Source: Lentimicrobium sp. (lineage in GTDB: Bacteria; Bacteroidota; Bacteroidia; Bacteroidales; Lentimicrobiaceae). Taken from it: 61,981 nucleotides of DNA. Of this stretch, positions 9,253 to 18,278 are shown in pieces; position 1 is the first letter of the stretch, and each line of letters opens with the position of its first letter. A program made the translations under genes and the position numbers. The stretch is from the NCBI GenBank assembly GCA_023957275.1, contig JAMLHF010000022.1, positions 1 through 61,981 on the forward strand, given 5' to 3'. A model generated the notes under the pieces. It was not told the origin of the DNA, searched no databases, and worked only from the letters and a program-made list of their open reading frames with translations.

Positions 9253-10008
9253 ATGTCAGATGAGAAGATCTTTGACCGGCTTGACCGGTTGATGAATGAA
9301 CGGGACTTTGTATCGGGCATCCACAATTACTGTGACCGTTGGTGCGAGCGCTGTCTGTTTACCTCAAAATGCATGGTATATGCCATGGAGGAGGAAGAGC
9401 AGCGGGAGGCTGAACGGGCAGGCAAAACTGAAACTGATCCATTTGCCTATGTACACCAGGTTTTTCAGGAAGTTTCGGAGAAATTGCGGCAATGGGCGGA
9501 TGAACAGGGCATTGATCTGAACGCTGAACCCGATGAGGATGTGAAAATCGCGGAGGTTAAGCGCAAATCCGGGGCATCGGATTTTGTATCCATCGAATCT
9601 GAGGCTTATGGTAAGTGGCTGATGAACTGGCTGAAAGAAAACCACACAGAAACGGAGACAATCAAGATGGAACTTGGAAATACTGATACGCATGCCCTGG
9701 CTGCTTTTACCGATGCCCTTGAAGTACTGGGCTGGTATATGTTTTTCCCTGCTGCCAAATTCCACAGGGCATCTTCCGATCCATATGAAGATAGCGACAC
9801 CGGACACGCCGACAGGAATGGATCGGCCAAGGTGGCGATCATCGCCGTTGAAAGGACAATGGCCGCCCTGGCTGTCGTGTTAAGGTATATGCCCTCCCAT
9901 GAAGATGAAATGTTAGATGTACTGATCAGGCTTGACCGAATCAGAAAACAGGCTTTGCTTGACTATCCTGAAGCCATGGCTTTTAAAAGACCCGGGCTGG
10001 ATGATTGA
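9253..10008 (+). CDS. Conserved-looking protein with N-terminal cysteine cluster, unknown function
   Basis: This 251-residue soluble protein has no signal peptide. Its most striking part is CDRWCERCLFTSKC at about residues 27-40, a CxxxCxxCxxxxxC cluster that could hold zinc or an iron-sulfur centre. An acidic, charged stretch follows (MEEEEQREAERAG). The C-terminal half is helical, with a segment KVAIIAVERTMAALAVVL. I do not recognise a named family. It follows the S9 peptidase by 50 bases on the same strand and may be in the same transcript. Function is unknown. Confidence 0.7.
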   Translation: MSDEKIFDRLDRLMNERDFVSGIHNYCDRWCERCLFTSKCMVYAMEEEEQREAERAGKTETDPFAYVHQVFQEVSEKLRQWADEQGIDLNAEPDEDVKIAEVKRKSGASDFVSIESEAYGKWLMNWLKENHTETETIKMELGNTDTHALAAFTDALEVLGWYMFFPAAKFHRASSDPYEDSDTGHADRNGSAKVAIIAVERTMAALAVVLRYMPSHEDEMLDVLIRLDRIRKQALLDYPEAMAFKRPGLDD

Positions 10009-10183
10009 TTCATGATTCAGCAAAGGCCATAAAAGGCAATCATCTGCAATTCCCAATACGATTACTGCCCATATTTAACGGCAGCCCTGAGGTTTACAAC
10101 AAGCAGAACCTGCGCTGGCCGGTGATAATTTGAATATCCGCATTACTTTTTTTGAACATATATACTTTTTTTTGTGCAGGCTG

Positions 10184-10214
10184 TTTGTATTCTTACAGTT
10201 TTTTTGTATATTTA
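10184..10214 (+). promoter_or_regulatory. Candidate Bacteroidetes-type promoter for the cytidylate-kinase-like gene
   Basis: TTTG at 10184-10187 and TATATTTA at 10207-10214 are separated by 19 bases. That is close to the Bacteroidetes -33/-7 arrangement (TTTG, about 19-21 bases, TAnnTTTG), with one mismatch in the -7 box. It lies 22 bases upstream of the start codon. The rest of the gap after 10008 holds no gene that I can see. Confidence 0.45.
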
Positions 10215-10236
10215 AAGCAACTAAAATAATGTTGTT

Positions 10237-10923
10237 ATGGATAACATGTTATTAAGAATACTGCTCGACAGCTTTGAGCGTCAGCAGAAGCCGGAAACGG
10301 GAGCGTCACCCGGCGGGCCGTTTATCACCATTTCAAGGGAATATGGCTGTCAGGCGAATGTATTGGCTGAATCTCTCAGCCGGGCGATCGCAGCCAAAGG
10401 GTCGCACTGGAGAATTATGAATAAGGAGATTATTCTTGAAGCCGCCCGCGAACTGAATCTTGACCCTGAAAAGATCAAGGCCATTGAGGGTTCAATGGAG
10501 AGAGGTGCGATGGATGAAATATTAAGTTCATTAACTACAAAATATTACAAAAGTGATCGGAAGGTGCGGCAGACCATCGCCAATGTTGTGATGTCGGCTG
10601 CACACACCGGCAATGTGATTATTGTGGGACGGGGAGGTGCCGCTGTGACCATGGGATGGCCCAATGCACTGCACATCAAACTTACAGCACCGGTGCAGTG
10701 GAGGCTTGATGCGCTGATTGCCCGGCATAACCTGAAGCGGGAGGAAACGGTCAAGCAAATGGCATCAATTGATCATAAGCGATTTAAACTGCAGCGCGAT
10801 TATCTGAAGGGGGGCATTGACATCAATGATCTGTATGACCTGGTGATCAACTGCAGCAAAGTCACGCATCCCGAGATCGTAGGGATCGTTATTTCTATGC
10901 TGGAGAGCCGAAAAATGATTTAG
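10237..10923 (+). CDS. Cytidylate kinase-like family protein
   Basis: A 228-residue protein with a degenerate P-loop-like start, PFITISREYGCQANVLAESLSRAI (about residues 28-51). This is typical of the cytidylate-kinase-like family, whose members begin with ITISRExGsGG. Later segments NVIIVGRGG and APVQWRLDALIARHNL fit the LID and nucleoside-monophosphate kinase fold. True CMP kinase (cmk) phosphorylates CMP; members of this second family are common in Bacteroidetes and their substrate is not established. The glycine-rich loop here reads YGCQAN rather than GSGG, so ATP binding may differ. A near-consensus promoter lies just upstream. Confidence 0.8.
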   Translation: MDNMLLRILLDSFERQQKPETGASPGGPFITISREYGCQANVLAESLSRAIAAKGSHWRIMNKEIILEAARELNLDPEKIKAIEGSMERGAMDEILSSLTTKYYKSDRKVRQTIANVVMSAAHTGNVIIVGRGGAAVTMGWPNALHIKLTAPVQWRLDALIARHNLKREETVKQMASIDHKRFKLQRDYLKGGIDINDLYDLVINCSKVTHPEIVGIVISMLESRKMI

Positions 10924-10954
10924 ATGCTGCCCACATAATCCCGATAGATGAACA

Positions 10955-11716
10955 ATGACGGACGACAATACCAAACCGGCTTCAGCCGGCAGTAATTTCA
11001 TTGAGCATACGAAATATCACAACCTGTTGATTTCTGATCAGCTTCGGGGCTATCCTGCTCCACCTTTGCAGCCGGCTTATGATCCGGCGCTTGTGCGTTA
11101 TCATTTGCCCGATCCGCTCACGGCGGCTGCCGGATATAAAGCCGATGTACACCAGGTAATTCCGGAACGCAGCAGCATACGGAGTTACCGTGATAAACCC
11201 GTTACCGGAGAAATGCTTTCACTTATGCTCTGGGAAACCCAGGGGGTGAAGAAAAATGTGCGCAACATCCACACCCTGCGCACGGTCCCTTCGGCCGGCG
11301 CACGCCATGCCCTGGAAACCTGGTTGCTGATTAACTTGGTGGAAGGCATCACGCCTGGTTTATACCGTTACTTACCGCTTATCCACAGCCTGTTGCAGGT
11401 AAGTGTGGCAGATGACATTGCCGGCAGATTTACCAAAGCATGCCTCGACCAGCAGATGGTAAGAAAGAGTGCTGTAACCTTTTTCTGGACCGCCGAAATT
11501 TACCGTATGAAGTGGCGTTACAGCGAACGGGCTTACCGGTATATCTTTCTGGATGCCGGACATGTGTGCCAGAACCTGTACCTCAGCGCCCAATCCATGG
11601 GTTGCGGAGTTTGCGCCATAGCTGCCTTTGACGATGATCTGCTGAACGCAGCCCTGGGTGTTGACGGGGAATCGCAGTTTGCCATTTATGCGGCAAGCTG
11701 TGGTTTGCGGGTTTAA
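10955..11716 (+). CDS. SagB-type nitroreductase family protein
   Basis: An FMN-dependent oxidoreductase of the nitroreductase fold, 253 residues. The signature RRSxRxY appears as PERSSIRSYRDKPVT (about residues 70-84). TVPSAGARHALETWLLI and the C-terminal MGCGVCAIAAFDDDLLNAALG are typical of the SagB/ThcOx branch. That branch includes the azoline dehydrogenases of RiPP pathways, but no cyclodehydratase or precursor gene lies nearby. A role in peptide modification is therefore not supported and it is better seen as a stand-alone member. The gene starts 31 bases after the cytidylate-kinase-like gene and converges on ubiE. Confidence 0.85.
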   Translation: MTDDNTKPASAGSNFIEHTKYHNLLISDQLRGYPAPPLQPAYDPALVRYHLPDPLTAAAGYKADVHQVIPERSSIRSYRDKPVTGEMLSLMLWETQGVKKNVRNIHTLRTVPSAGARHALETWLLINLVEGITPGLYRYLPLIHSLLQVSVADDIAGRFTKACLDQQMVRKSAVTFFWTAEIYRMKWRYSERAYRYIFLDAGHVCQNLYLSAQSMGCGVCAIAAFDDDLLNAALGVDGESQFAIYAASCGLRV

Positions 11717-11737
11717 GGCCGGACAGCTGTTCCGGTG

Positions 11738-12460
11738 TTATTTTATGGCAGTTACTATGGCCGTTGCCCCCAGCAGATAAGGCTGGCCGCTTACCTTGCT
11801 GAATCCTGCCTCCAGCAGAACTTCTGAGATTTCAGGAATGGAATAATAGTTAATGGCAGAATGTGCCAGGTAGTCGTATGCCGGTCGGTTTCCGGAAAGC
11901 AGGCCACCGATGGGCGCGGTAATGTATTTCTGGTAAAAATGGTAACCCGCCCTGATAAGCCTGTTGTTTGGCTGGCTGGTTTCCAGCACCACAAACCTTC
12001 CGCCCGGTTTCAGCACCCGGAACACTTCACTGATATGCAAAAGCGCATCAGGATTTTCAAACGTCAGGTTGCGGAAACCAAACGAAATCCCGACCGCATC
12101 GAAAAATTCATCTTCAAAAGGCATATTTCCGGCATCACCCTGAATCAACTTTACCTTGTCCTCTCCAAATACGGCAACTTTTTCTTTCGCCCTGGCCAGC
12201 ATGGTATGGCTGAAATCCAGTCCGTAAAGCTCCGTGCTTTGCTTTGCCGAGCGGGCGAGATGCATGGTAAGGTCAGCAGTGCCGCAGCAGAGGTCGAGCA
12301 CCCGTGAAGGGTTTTCCTCCAGAATGGTTGCCGAAGCCTTACGCCTCCATCCCTCATCCAGGTTCAGGGTTAGGATGCGGTTGAGGATATCATATTTGGG
12401 AGGGACTTCGGTGAAGATTTGCTGGGTCGGGCGGTAGCCCTTTTCGTCTCGGAACATCAC
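11738..12460 (-). CDS. ubiE: Demethylmenaquinone methyltransferase (MenG/UbiE)
   Basis: A SAM-dependent C-methyltransferase that makes menaquinone from demethylmenaquinone, the last step of menaquinone synthesis. The 240-residue length is normal. Family signatures are present: FTEVPPKYDILNRILTLNLDEGWRR near the N-terminus, SAM-binding VLDLCCGTADLT (about 56-67), and GFRNLTFENPDALL. The start at 12460 is the only good ATG before the homology. Quinone synthesis without ubiquinone genes fits an anaerobic Bacteroidota. It converges with the SagB-like gene, with 21 bases between the stops. Confidence 0.95.
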   Translation of the reverse strand: MMFRDEKGYRPTQQIFTEVPPKYDILNRILTLNLDEGWRRKASATILEENPSRVLDLCCGTADLTMHLARSAKQSTELYGLDFSHTMLARAKEKVAVFGEDKVKLIQGDAGNMPFEDEFFDAVGISFGFRNLTFENPDALLHISEVFRVLKPGGRFVVLETSQPNNRLIRAGYHFYQKYITAPIGGLLSGNRPAYDYLAHSAINYYSIPEISEVLLEAGFSKVSGQPYLLGATAIVTAIK

Positions 12461-12608
12461 GATGGGTTGGTTATATTTACTGGGTGTTTTGTTTCAGCAC
12501 TCAAAATTACACAGATTCCTGAAGCCGAAGCTATTTCTGAAATGACCATTTCAGATATCCATTTTTCAGATTTTTGCATTCAGCGATCTTAAAGTTGCCG
12601 CATTTTCC

Positions 12609-12616
12609 TACTTTTG
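12609..12616 (+). promoter_or_regulatory. Candidate -7 element for the M3-like peptidase gene
   Basis: TACTTTTG matches the TAnnTTTG consensus and lies 24 bases upstream of the start at 12641. The -33 partner is weak, as there is no TTTG at the usual spacing. Confidence 0.35.
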
Positions 12617-12640
12617 CAGAGATCCTAAACTTATTTTAAC

Positions 12641-14695
12641 ATGCGTAACATAATCATTATCATGGCAATGGCAACATTGATTGCCGTAAGTGGCTGCAAC
12701 GAAAAGCAGGAAGCAGTTACCGGCGGGCCTGTAAAGGCCTTTATTGAACAAACCGCTGTCGAAAAAGTTATTCAAACGCTCAATGATTCTTTGGGCGAAG
12801 CTCCGAAATTCCGCATTGAGCGCGGGGTGCAGCAAGTGGCAAATCTATGGCGCGAAAGCGATGGCACGGTTGAGGATTTTGAAGATTTTTGTCTCGGGAA
12901 CTTTGTGGCCGAGGAGCCTGCCCTTGAAAATCTTTACAGGAAACTGGAAAGGAATTTTGAAATCTTCAATGGCTATTTTCACAAGATGGATGTGCTGCTC
13001 AAAGAGCCTATTCAGCTCGAAGGCCCTGAAATCGAGCCCGTGGATATGATGTTTGGCAGTTATAATGCAGCCGCTCACCTGACCGACGACTTTTTTAACA
13101 ATAAAATCGCCTTTCTCACCGCACTTAACTTCCCTTTCTATTCCCTGAAAGAAAAAACGGAAAAAGGATCCGGGTGGAGCCGGCTGGAATGGGCCTACGC
13201 CCGTATGGGCGACCGCTTTACTTCGCGGGTTCCTGCTGAGATCATTCAGCAGGCTTCCAAAACCCTGACCGAAGCCGATGCATACATTTCTGATTACAAT
13301 ATCTATATGGGCCGACTGGTAAATGATAAGGGCGAGAACCTGTTCCCTGACGGAATGAAGCTGATTACCCACTGGGGCCTGCGCGATGAACTGAAATCGA
13401 ATTATGCAGGTGCTAACGGGCTCGAAAAGCAGCGTATGATCTACGATGTGATGAAGCGCATCATCGATCAGAGCATACCACAGCAGGTGATCAACAAGGA
13501 TGAGTACACCTGGAATCCGGCGGATAACAAGCTGTTTAAGGATGGTGCTGAAGTACAGGGAAATCCTGAACCCGAAAAGCGTTATGAAGTTTTGCTCGGC
13601 AACTTTCATGCGATGAAGGCGATAGACGCTTATAATCCGAATTTTCCTACCTACATCAGCCGTGCTTTTGAGGAATACATGGAAATTCCGCAGGAAGATG
13701 TGGAGCGTCTGTTTACTGAATTTGTTTCTTCACCTCAGGTAAAGGAAGTGGCTGCATTTATCAGCCAGCGTCTCGGGCGCCCGCTGGAGCCTTTCGATAT
13801 CTGGTACAACGGTTTCAAATCCAGGGGTGGTTTACCCGAAGAGCAGCTTACCGCCATCACCTCAAAAAAGTATCCTGATCCGAAAGCGTTTCAGGCAGAT
13901 CTTCCCAACATTCTGGTGAAACTGGGCTGGCCCCAGGAGAAAGCCGGGCAGATTACCTCACTGATTTCGGTTGATCCTTCAAGGGGCGCCGGACATGCCT
14001 GGGGCGCCGAGATGCGCAACGACATTGCCCGTCTGCGAACCAGAATCGGAGCAGATGGCATGGATTATAAAGGATACAATATTGCCGTACATGAATTTGG
14101 TCACAATGTGGAGCAAACAGTCACCATGAACGATGTGGATTACTATATGCTGCAGGGAGTTCCCAACACCGCGTTTACGGAGGCCGTGGCCTTTCTTTTC
14201 CAGAAACGCGACCTTGAACTGCTTGGCATGCCCAACGCCGATCCTGACAAGGACCACATGATGGCCCTCGATAATTTCTGGGCCTCCTACGAAATTATGG
14301 GTGTTTCGCTGGTGGATATGAAAGTATGGAAATGGATGTACGAAAATCCGGCCGCTACTCCCGCCGAGTTGAAGGAAGCGGTGATTTCGGCCGCCAAAGA
14401 AGTGTGGAATAACTATTACGCCGGCATCCTTGGCGGAAAAGATGAACCCATCCTGGCCATTTATTCCCACATGATCGACAATCCGCTCTATCTGTCAAAT
14501 TATCCGATGGGTCACCTGATTGATTTTCAGATTGAACAGCAGGTAAAGGGTAAAAATCTGGCAGATGAGTTCAACCGCATGTATACCCAGGGAAGGCTGG
14601 TTCCCCAGGTGTGGATGAAAGGGGCTGTTGGTCAGGAGATTTCCATTAAGCCTACCATGAATGCCGCAACCGAAGCGCTCAAAGCATTGCAATAA
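12641..14695 (+). CDS. M3-like zinc metallopeptidase lipoprotein
   Basis: A 684-residue protein with a lipoprotein signal peptide (IIIMAMATLIAVSGC). The zinc motif HEFGH lies at residues 484-488 and a third ligand candidate E514 sits in FTEAVAF, 26 residues after the second histidine. This is the gluzincin layout of thimet-oligopeptidase-type (M3) enzymes, which have HEFGH and a Glu about 25 residues later. The C-terminal part (YPMGHLIDFQIEQQ) also fits that fold. Overall similarity to classical M3 enzymes is low by eye and the N-terminal half is not recognisable, so it may be a separate family of the MA clan. It probably degrades peptides at the envelope. A strong terminator follows at 14721. 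Confidence 0.7.
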   Translation: MRNIIIIMAMATLIAVSGCNEKQEAVTGGPVKAFIEQTAVEKVIQTLNDSLGEAPKFRIERGVQQVANLWRESDGTVEDFEDFCLGNFVAEEPALENLYRKLERNFEIFNGYFHKMDVLLKEPIQLEGPEIEPVDMMFGSYNAAAHLTDDFFNNKIAFLTALNFPFYSLKEKTEKGSGWSRLEWAYARMGDRFTSRVPAEIIQQASKTLTEADAYISDYNIYMGRLVNDKGENLFPDGMKLITHWGLRDELKSNYAGANGLEKQRMIYDVMKRIIDQSIPQQVINKDEYTWNPADNKLFKDGAEVQGNPEPEKRYEVLLGNFHAMKAIDAYNPNFPTYISRAFEEYMEIPQEDVERLFTEFVSSPQVKEVAAFISQRLGRPLEPFDIWYNGFKSRGGLPEEQLTAITSKKYPDPKAFQADLPNILVKLGWPQEKAGQITSLISVDPSRGAGHAWGAEMRNDIARLRTRIGADGMDYKGYNIAVHEFGHNVEQTVTMNDVDYYMLQGVPNTAFTEAVAFLFQKRDLELLGMPNADPDKDHMMALDNFWASYEIMGVSLVDMKVWKWMYENPAATPAELKEAVISAAKEVWNNYYAGILGGKDEPILAIYSHMIDNPLYLSNYPMGHLIDFQIEQQVKGKNLADEFNRMYTQGRLVPQVWMKGAVGQEISIKPTMNAATEALKALQ

Positions 14696-14720
14696 ATCAT
14701 AAGCTGCGTTGCTTATTTTT

Positions 14721-14757
14721 AAAACCTGTCCGGACTCAAATCCGGGCAGGTTTTTTT
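14721..14757 (+). terminator. Rho-independent terminator after the M3-like peptidase gene
   Basis: AAAACCTGTCCGGA, six loop bases, then TCCGGGCAGGTTTT form a 14-pair stem with one G-T pair, followed by a run of T. It lies 26 bases after the stop codon. Confidence 0.85.
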
Positions 14758-14919
14758 CATCGCTTTGCCCAAAACCGTCATAACCCCTTCCGGTTTACCG
14801 GTTTATAACCCCCGTTTGCCCTGATTAAACAGAAACTGACCGTTTTGCGTTATAACTTACCAACTGCTTCATTCAATTTTGCAGATTATTTAAACTTTTT
14901 CGGACCTTAATTTTATTTT

Positions 14920-15846
14920 ATGCAAACAATACTTGGAGCAGGCGGTGCCATCGGGAAAAAACTAGCCAAGGAGCTGACCGCCTATACAAAGGAGATAAGG
15001 CTGGTAAGCCGCAATCCCAAAGCCATAAATCCTGATGATCAGCTGATGAAAGCCGATCTGACCGTTGCCGGAGATGTGGACCGGGCGGTGGCAGGATCTG
15101 AAATCATTTATCTGACCGTCGGGGTGGAATACAGCGCGAAAGCCTGGCAGCAAAAGTGGCCGCTTATCATGCGCAATGTTCTTGACAGCTGCATCCGCCA
15201 TCAGGCGAAGCTGGTGTTTTTTGATAATGTGTATACTTACGATCGTAACCACCTCGGCAATATGACCGAAGAAACACCGGTAAGACCAAGCAGTAAAAAA
15301 GGCGAAGTCAGAAATCAGGTGGTCAATATGCTGCTCGATGAAATGAATAGTGGCCGCATCACTGCTTTAATAGCGCGGGCGGCTGATTTCATCGGCCCTG
15401 CCAACAGTGTGCTGATAGAGATGGTTTACAAAAATTTCACCAAAGGGAAGAAGGCAAACTGGTTTTCACAGGTTGACAAGGTCCACAGCTTTACCCACAC
15501 GGATGATGCTGCAAGGGGAACAGCCATCCTTGGCAATACCCCGGATGCATATGGTGAAGTGTGGCACCTGCCTACTTCGGATGAACGCATTACCGGAAAA
15601 GAGTGGATTGCGCTTTTTGCCGGGGAAATGAATGTGGCGCCAAAATACAGCACCCTGCCCGACTGGATGCTTGCGTTACTCGGGCTGTTTATTCCGGTAT
15701 TAAAAGAGCTCAAAGAAATGGCCTATCAGTATGACCGGGATTATTTTTTCGACAGCAGCAAATTCAACCGGCGTTTCAGTTATGTTCCCATCCGGGCTGA
15801 AGAAGGAGTAAGGGAGCTGGTGAAGTCCCTGAAAGCTGAAAATTAG
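14920..15846 (+). CDS. NAD(P)-dependent epimerase/dehydratase-like protein
   Basis: A 308-residue atypical short-chain dehydrogenase. The nucleotide-binding loop GAGGAIGKKLAKEL is at the very N-terminus (residues 6-19). It is followed by VSRNP, a D-x-T turn (ADLTVAGDV) and IIYLTVG. YTYDRN at about residues 106-111 may stand in for the usual YxxxK region, but the Lys is not evident, so catalysis of the classical type is uncertain. The C-terminal half carries HSFTHTDDAARGTAILG, typical of NmrA/epimerase-like proteins. Substrate unknown. A -7-like box (CAATTTTG, 14874-14881) lies upstream. Confidence 0.8.
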   Translation: MQTILGAGGAIGKKLAKELTAYTKEIRLVSRNPKAINPDDQLMKADLTVAGDVDRAVAGSEIIYLTVGVEYSAKAWQQKWPLIMRNVLDSCIRHQAKLVFFDNVYTYDRNHLGNMTEETPVRPSSKKGEVRNQVVNMLLDEMNSGRITALIARAADFIGPANSVLIEMVYKNFTKGKKANWFSQVDKVHSFTHTDDAARGTAILGNTPDAYGEVWHLPTSDERITGKEWIALFAGEMNVAPKYSTLPDWMLALLGLFIPVLKELKEMAYQYDRDYFFDSSKFNRRFSYVPIRAEEGVRELVKSLKAEN

Positions 15847-15980
15847 TCCTTAGTATTTGCCCGGATACAAACTCGGTCCCGGAATTATTAGAGGACAATG
15901 ATTCATTTGCTCCCCGACAGGGTCGGCAGGTTTGTGGCTTTTTGATTGGATAATGCCCTGAGAATTATTATCTTTAAGGC

Positions 15981-16715
15981 ATGAAAGCATTGTTGCTCCA
16001 CCCCGGCCCCGGCAGGCTGCTTCGTTTTATATCCACTGCAGGGGCAGGATTAATTTTGTCATTTATGTCACCACTTTATGGTCAGGATGATTATGCCGCT
16101 GCCCGGGAGAGCATGGTTAAGTACCAGATTGAAGCGGAAGGCGTAACGCACCGGGCCACCCTGGCAGCCATGCGCAAAGTGCCGCGCCACCTCTTTGTGC
16201 CCGCAGATCTGAAATCGCATGCTTACCGCGACATGCCGCTGCCGATAGGATACGATCAGACCATTTCGCAGCCCTATATGGTCGCCTACATGACCCAGGC
16301 CATAAAGCCTGTGCCCGGGATGAAAGTGCTTGAGATAGGAACCGGTTCGGGCTATCAGGCCGCTGTGCTGGCTGAGATTGTCGACAGCGTTTTTACGATC
16401 GAGATCGTTGAACCCCTGGGAAAACAATCAGCAACCTTGTTGAAAAGGATGGGTTACACAAATATAAATGTCAGGATAGGCGATGGTTTTGCGGGATGGC
16501 CGGAGCACGGGCCCTATGATGCCATTATTGTGACCGCTGCTGCTGAAGAGATCCCTCCCCCGCTGATTGCCCAGTTAAAAGAAGGCGGCAGTATTGTGAT
16601 TCCGCTGGGCAGGCCCGGAAGCGTTCAAACCCTGGTGAAAGCGACAAAAATCAAAGGCCGGTTGGAAAGAAAAAGCCTGCTGCCGGTAAGGTTTGTGCCT
16701 TTTGTCAGGGACTAA
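15981..16715 (+). CDS. pcm: Exported protein-L-isoaspartate O-methyltransferase
   Basis: PCMT methylates the carboxyl of isoaspartyl residues and starts repair of damaged proteins, using SAM. The core is complete: YDQTISQPYMVAYMTQAI, SAM motif VLEIGTGSGYQAAVLAEI, and the C-terminal region IPLGRPGSVQTL. The unusual part is the N-terminus: residues 1-35 look like a signal peptide (LLRFISTAGAGLILSFMSPLYGQ), which would send the enzyme to the periplasm, where SAM is not expected. A shorter cytoplasmic start (for example the Met of SMVKYQIEAEGV) is possible but would give no obvious leader benefit. It stands alone. Confidence 0.88.
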   Translation: MKALLLHPGPGRLLRFISTAGAGLILSFMSPLYGQDDYAAARESMVKYQIEAEGVTHRATLAAMRKVPRHLFVPADLKSHAYRDMPLPIGYDQTISQPYMVAYMTQAIKPVPGMKVLEIGTGSGYQAAVLAEIVDSVFTIEIVEPLGKQSATLLKRMGYTNINVRIGDGFAGWPEHGPYDAIIVTAAAEEIPPPLIAQLKEGGSIVIPLGRPGSVQTLVKATKIKGRLERKSLLPVRFVPFVRD

Positions 16716-16727
16716 TCCGGAATCCGT

Positions 16728-18278
16728 TTAACCGGGATTCTCTGTTTCGGCTATGGGTGCATGTCTTTCACTGAGGATGGTTGCCAATGGCTGCTGTTTC
16801 AGCATGGCTTCGATCCAGGCGGTGAAGTCAAATATCCTTAGTAGTTGCTGCTCAAAAGGATCCTGCTGCATGCCAAGCAGGTCCGGCAGGTATTTTTCAA
16901 AAAGTTTCCCCCTTTTTCGCTTGTTGTCAGGCAACTGCTTGATCAGAAACTTCAGCATGAATTGCTCAATTTTGTAGCCTTTTTCGCTTGCGGCCAGGTC
17001 GCGCCTGATCGACCTGATCTCATAGCGGATCAGCTCCTCGTCGCCCAGTTTGTAAAGGATCATCAGGTTTACCAGCCTGATGGTGCGGTAGAGCGGCAGG
17101 TAGTAGAAACTTTTGCCCCGGACAATGATCTGGCTGAGGAACTTGTGTGCCTCCTGGTACTTTCCGTTTCCGAAAAGCACCAGGGAAGTATACAAACAAA
17201 GTTCAGCCTGCCTGGAATGGCTCAGCAGATGAAATTTATCGTACAATGCTTCCCTGTAGTGTTCCATCAGGTGGTTACACCCGGCAAAATCGCCGCGGTC
17301 GAGGAATGGGAACAACTCATACAGAAATGCTACACAGGTCAGCAGCACCCTGAAATCGGCCGATTGGCTTTCAATTTTTCGAAGCTGGTCGGTAAAATAA
17401 CGCATCCCTTCATAATTGTGAATACTCCGGAGGCTTTCAAGCACGCCTTCGAGGGTATAGAGGTAATACACCGGCGGCTTACTCCAGAGATGCTTATTGG
17501 CTTCGAAGAGGTTGTTCAGTTCGTAGTAAGACCGGAGGGCTGATTTGAAATCACCTACGCTGATCAGGTAGTTCGATTGAAACAGCTGATGCAGTTTACT
17601 GACTTCAAAGTTTTCGGGGGACAGGGATGCCACAAGGCTAAGCTCACTGTAAACCAAATCATTCAGTTGGTTTTTTTCTTTTTGTGACCGGGCATAACCC
17701 TTGTACACGACCCTGTGTTTCAAAATTTCGTAAAGCGAGCTCTGCTCGTTGATCTTCCTGATGTATTTCATCGATTCCGTTAGCCTGAATTGCTTTTTCA
17801 GCAGTTCCTGTTCTTTCAGATTAGGGAAGTTCAGCGCAAGCAGGTAATCAAGCTCCAGGCGGTTGGCCAGCAGCAGGGCATGGTAGTTTTCATAACGTTC
17901 GGCCTGGGCCATTACCTGATTGAGGGTATCGAAGCACTCATCGAACAGCGATTTTTCAAAAAGTACGCGGGCTTTCAAAATTTTGTTGAAGAGAGAGAAA
18001 AAGCTGTCCTGATTTTTACGTAGTTCCAGCATGGTGTCAAGCAGGATTTCGAAAAGGTATTTTACCGTAGTGTCGAAAGCGGCTGACGGGCGCTTTGCGA
18101 GAAAAGTCTGACGAAGTACCGCCGGCGCATCCTCTGCACCCTTTTCGATAAGATCATATAATATAAGGTAGTCGGGCACGGCTTTTTTCCGTCCAACCAT
18201 TTGTCTGAATGTTTTCTTTTCAGGCAGGCTCATGGAATGGATCATCTGCACAAGTGACTCAAAACGGGTCTTTTTCAT
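16728..18278 (-). CDS. Large alpha-helical protein of unknown function
   Basis: A 516-residue protein without signal peptide or membrane segment. It is rich in Leu, Tyr and charged residues and almost entirely helical by eye, with repeated helix pairs of about 35-40 residues (for example RYENYHALLLANRLELDYLLALN). This suggests a TPR-like solenoid, but no repeat is close to the TPR consensus. The N-terminus (SLPEKKTFRQMVGRKKAVPDYLILYDLI) is well ordered. I have the impression of a Bacteroidota-wide family but cannot name it. It is divergent from the ribokinase locus across a 303-base AT-rich gap and may or may not relate to it. Confidence 0.7.
   Translation of the reverse strand: MKKTRFESLVQMIHSMSLPEKKTFRQMVGRKKAVPDYLILYDLIEKGAEDAPAVLRQTFLAKRPSAAFDTTVKYLFEILLDTMLELRKNQDSFFSLFNKILKARVLFEKSLFDECFDTLNQVMAQAERYENYHALLLANRLELDYLLALNFPNLKEQELLKKQFRLTESMKYIRKINEQSSLYEILKHRVVYKGYARSQKEKNQLNDLVYSELSLVASLSPENFEVSKLHQLFQSNYLISVGDFKSALRSYYELNNLFEANKHLWSKPPVYYLYTLEGVLESLRSIHNYEGMRYFTDQLRKIESQSADFRVLLTCVAFLYELFPFLDRGDFAGCNHLMEHYREALYDKFHLLSHSRQAELCLYTSLVLFGNGKYQEAHKFLSQIIVRGKSFYYLPLYRTIRLVNLMILYKLGDEELIRYEIRSIRRDLAASEKGYKIEQFMLKFLIKQLPDNKRKRGKLFEKYLPDLLGMQQDPFEQQLLRIFDFTAWIEAMLKQQPLATILSERHAPIAETENPG

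Noticed and set aside
10955-11716. Idea of a SagB-based RiPP cluster
   Set aside because: There is no cyclodehydratase, transporter or precursor nearby, and the neighbours are housekeeping-like.
16720-16740. Small hairpin GAATCC/GGATTC between pcm and the convergent gene
   Set aside because: The stem is only six pairs, overlaps the end of the leftward gene and has no T tract; too weak to call a terminator.
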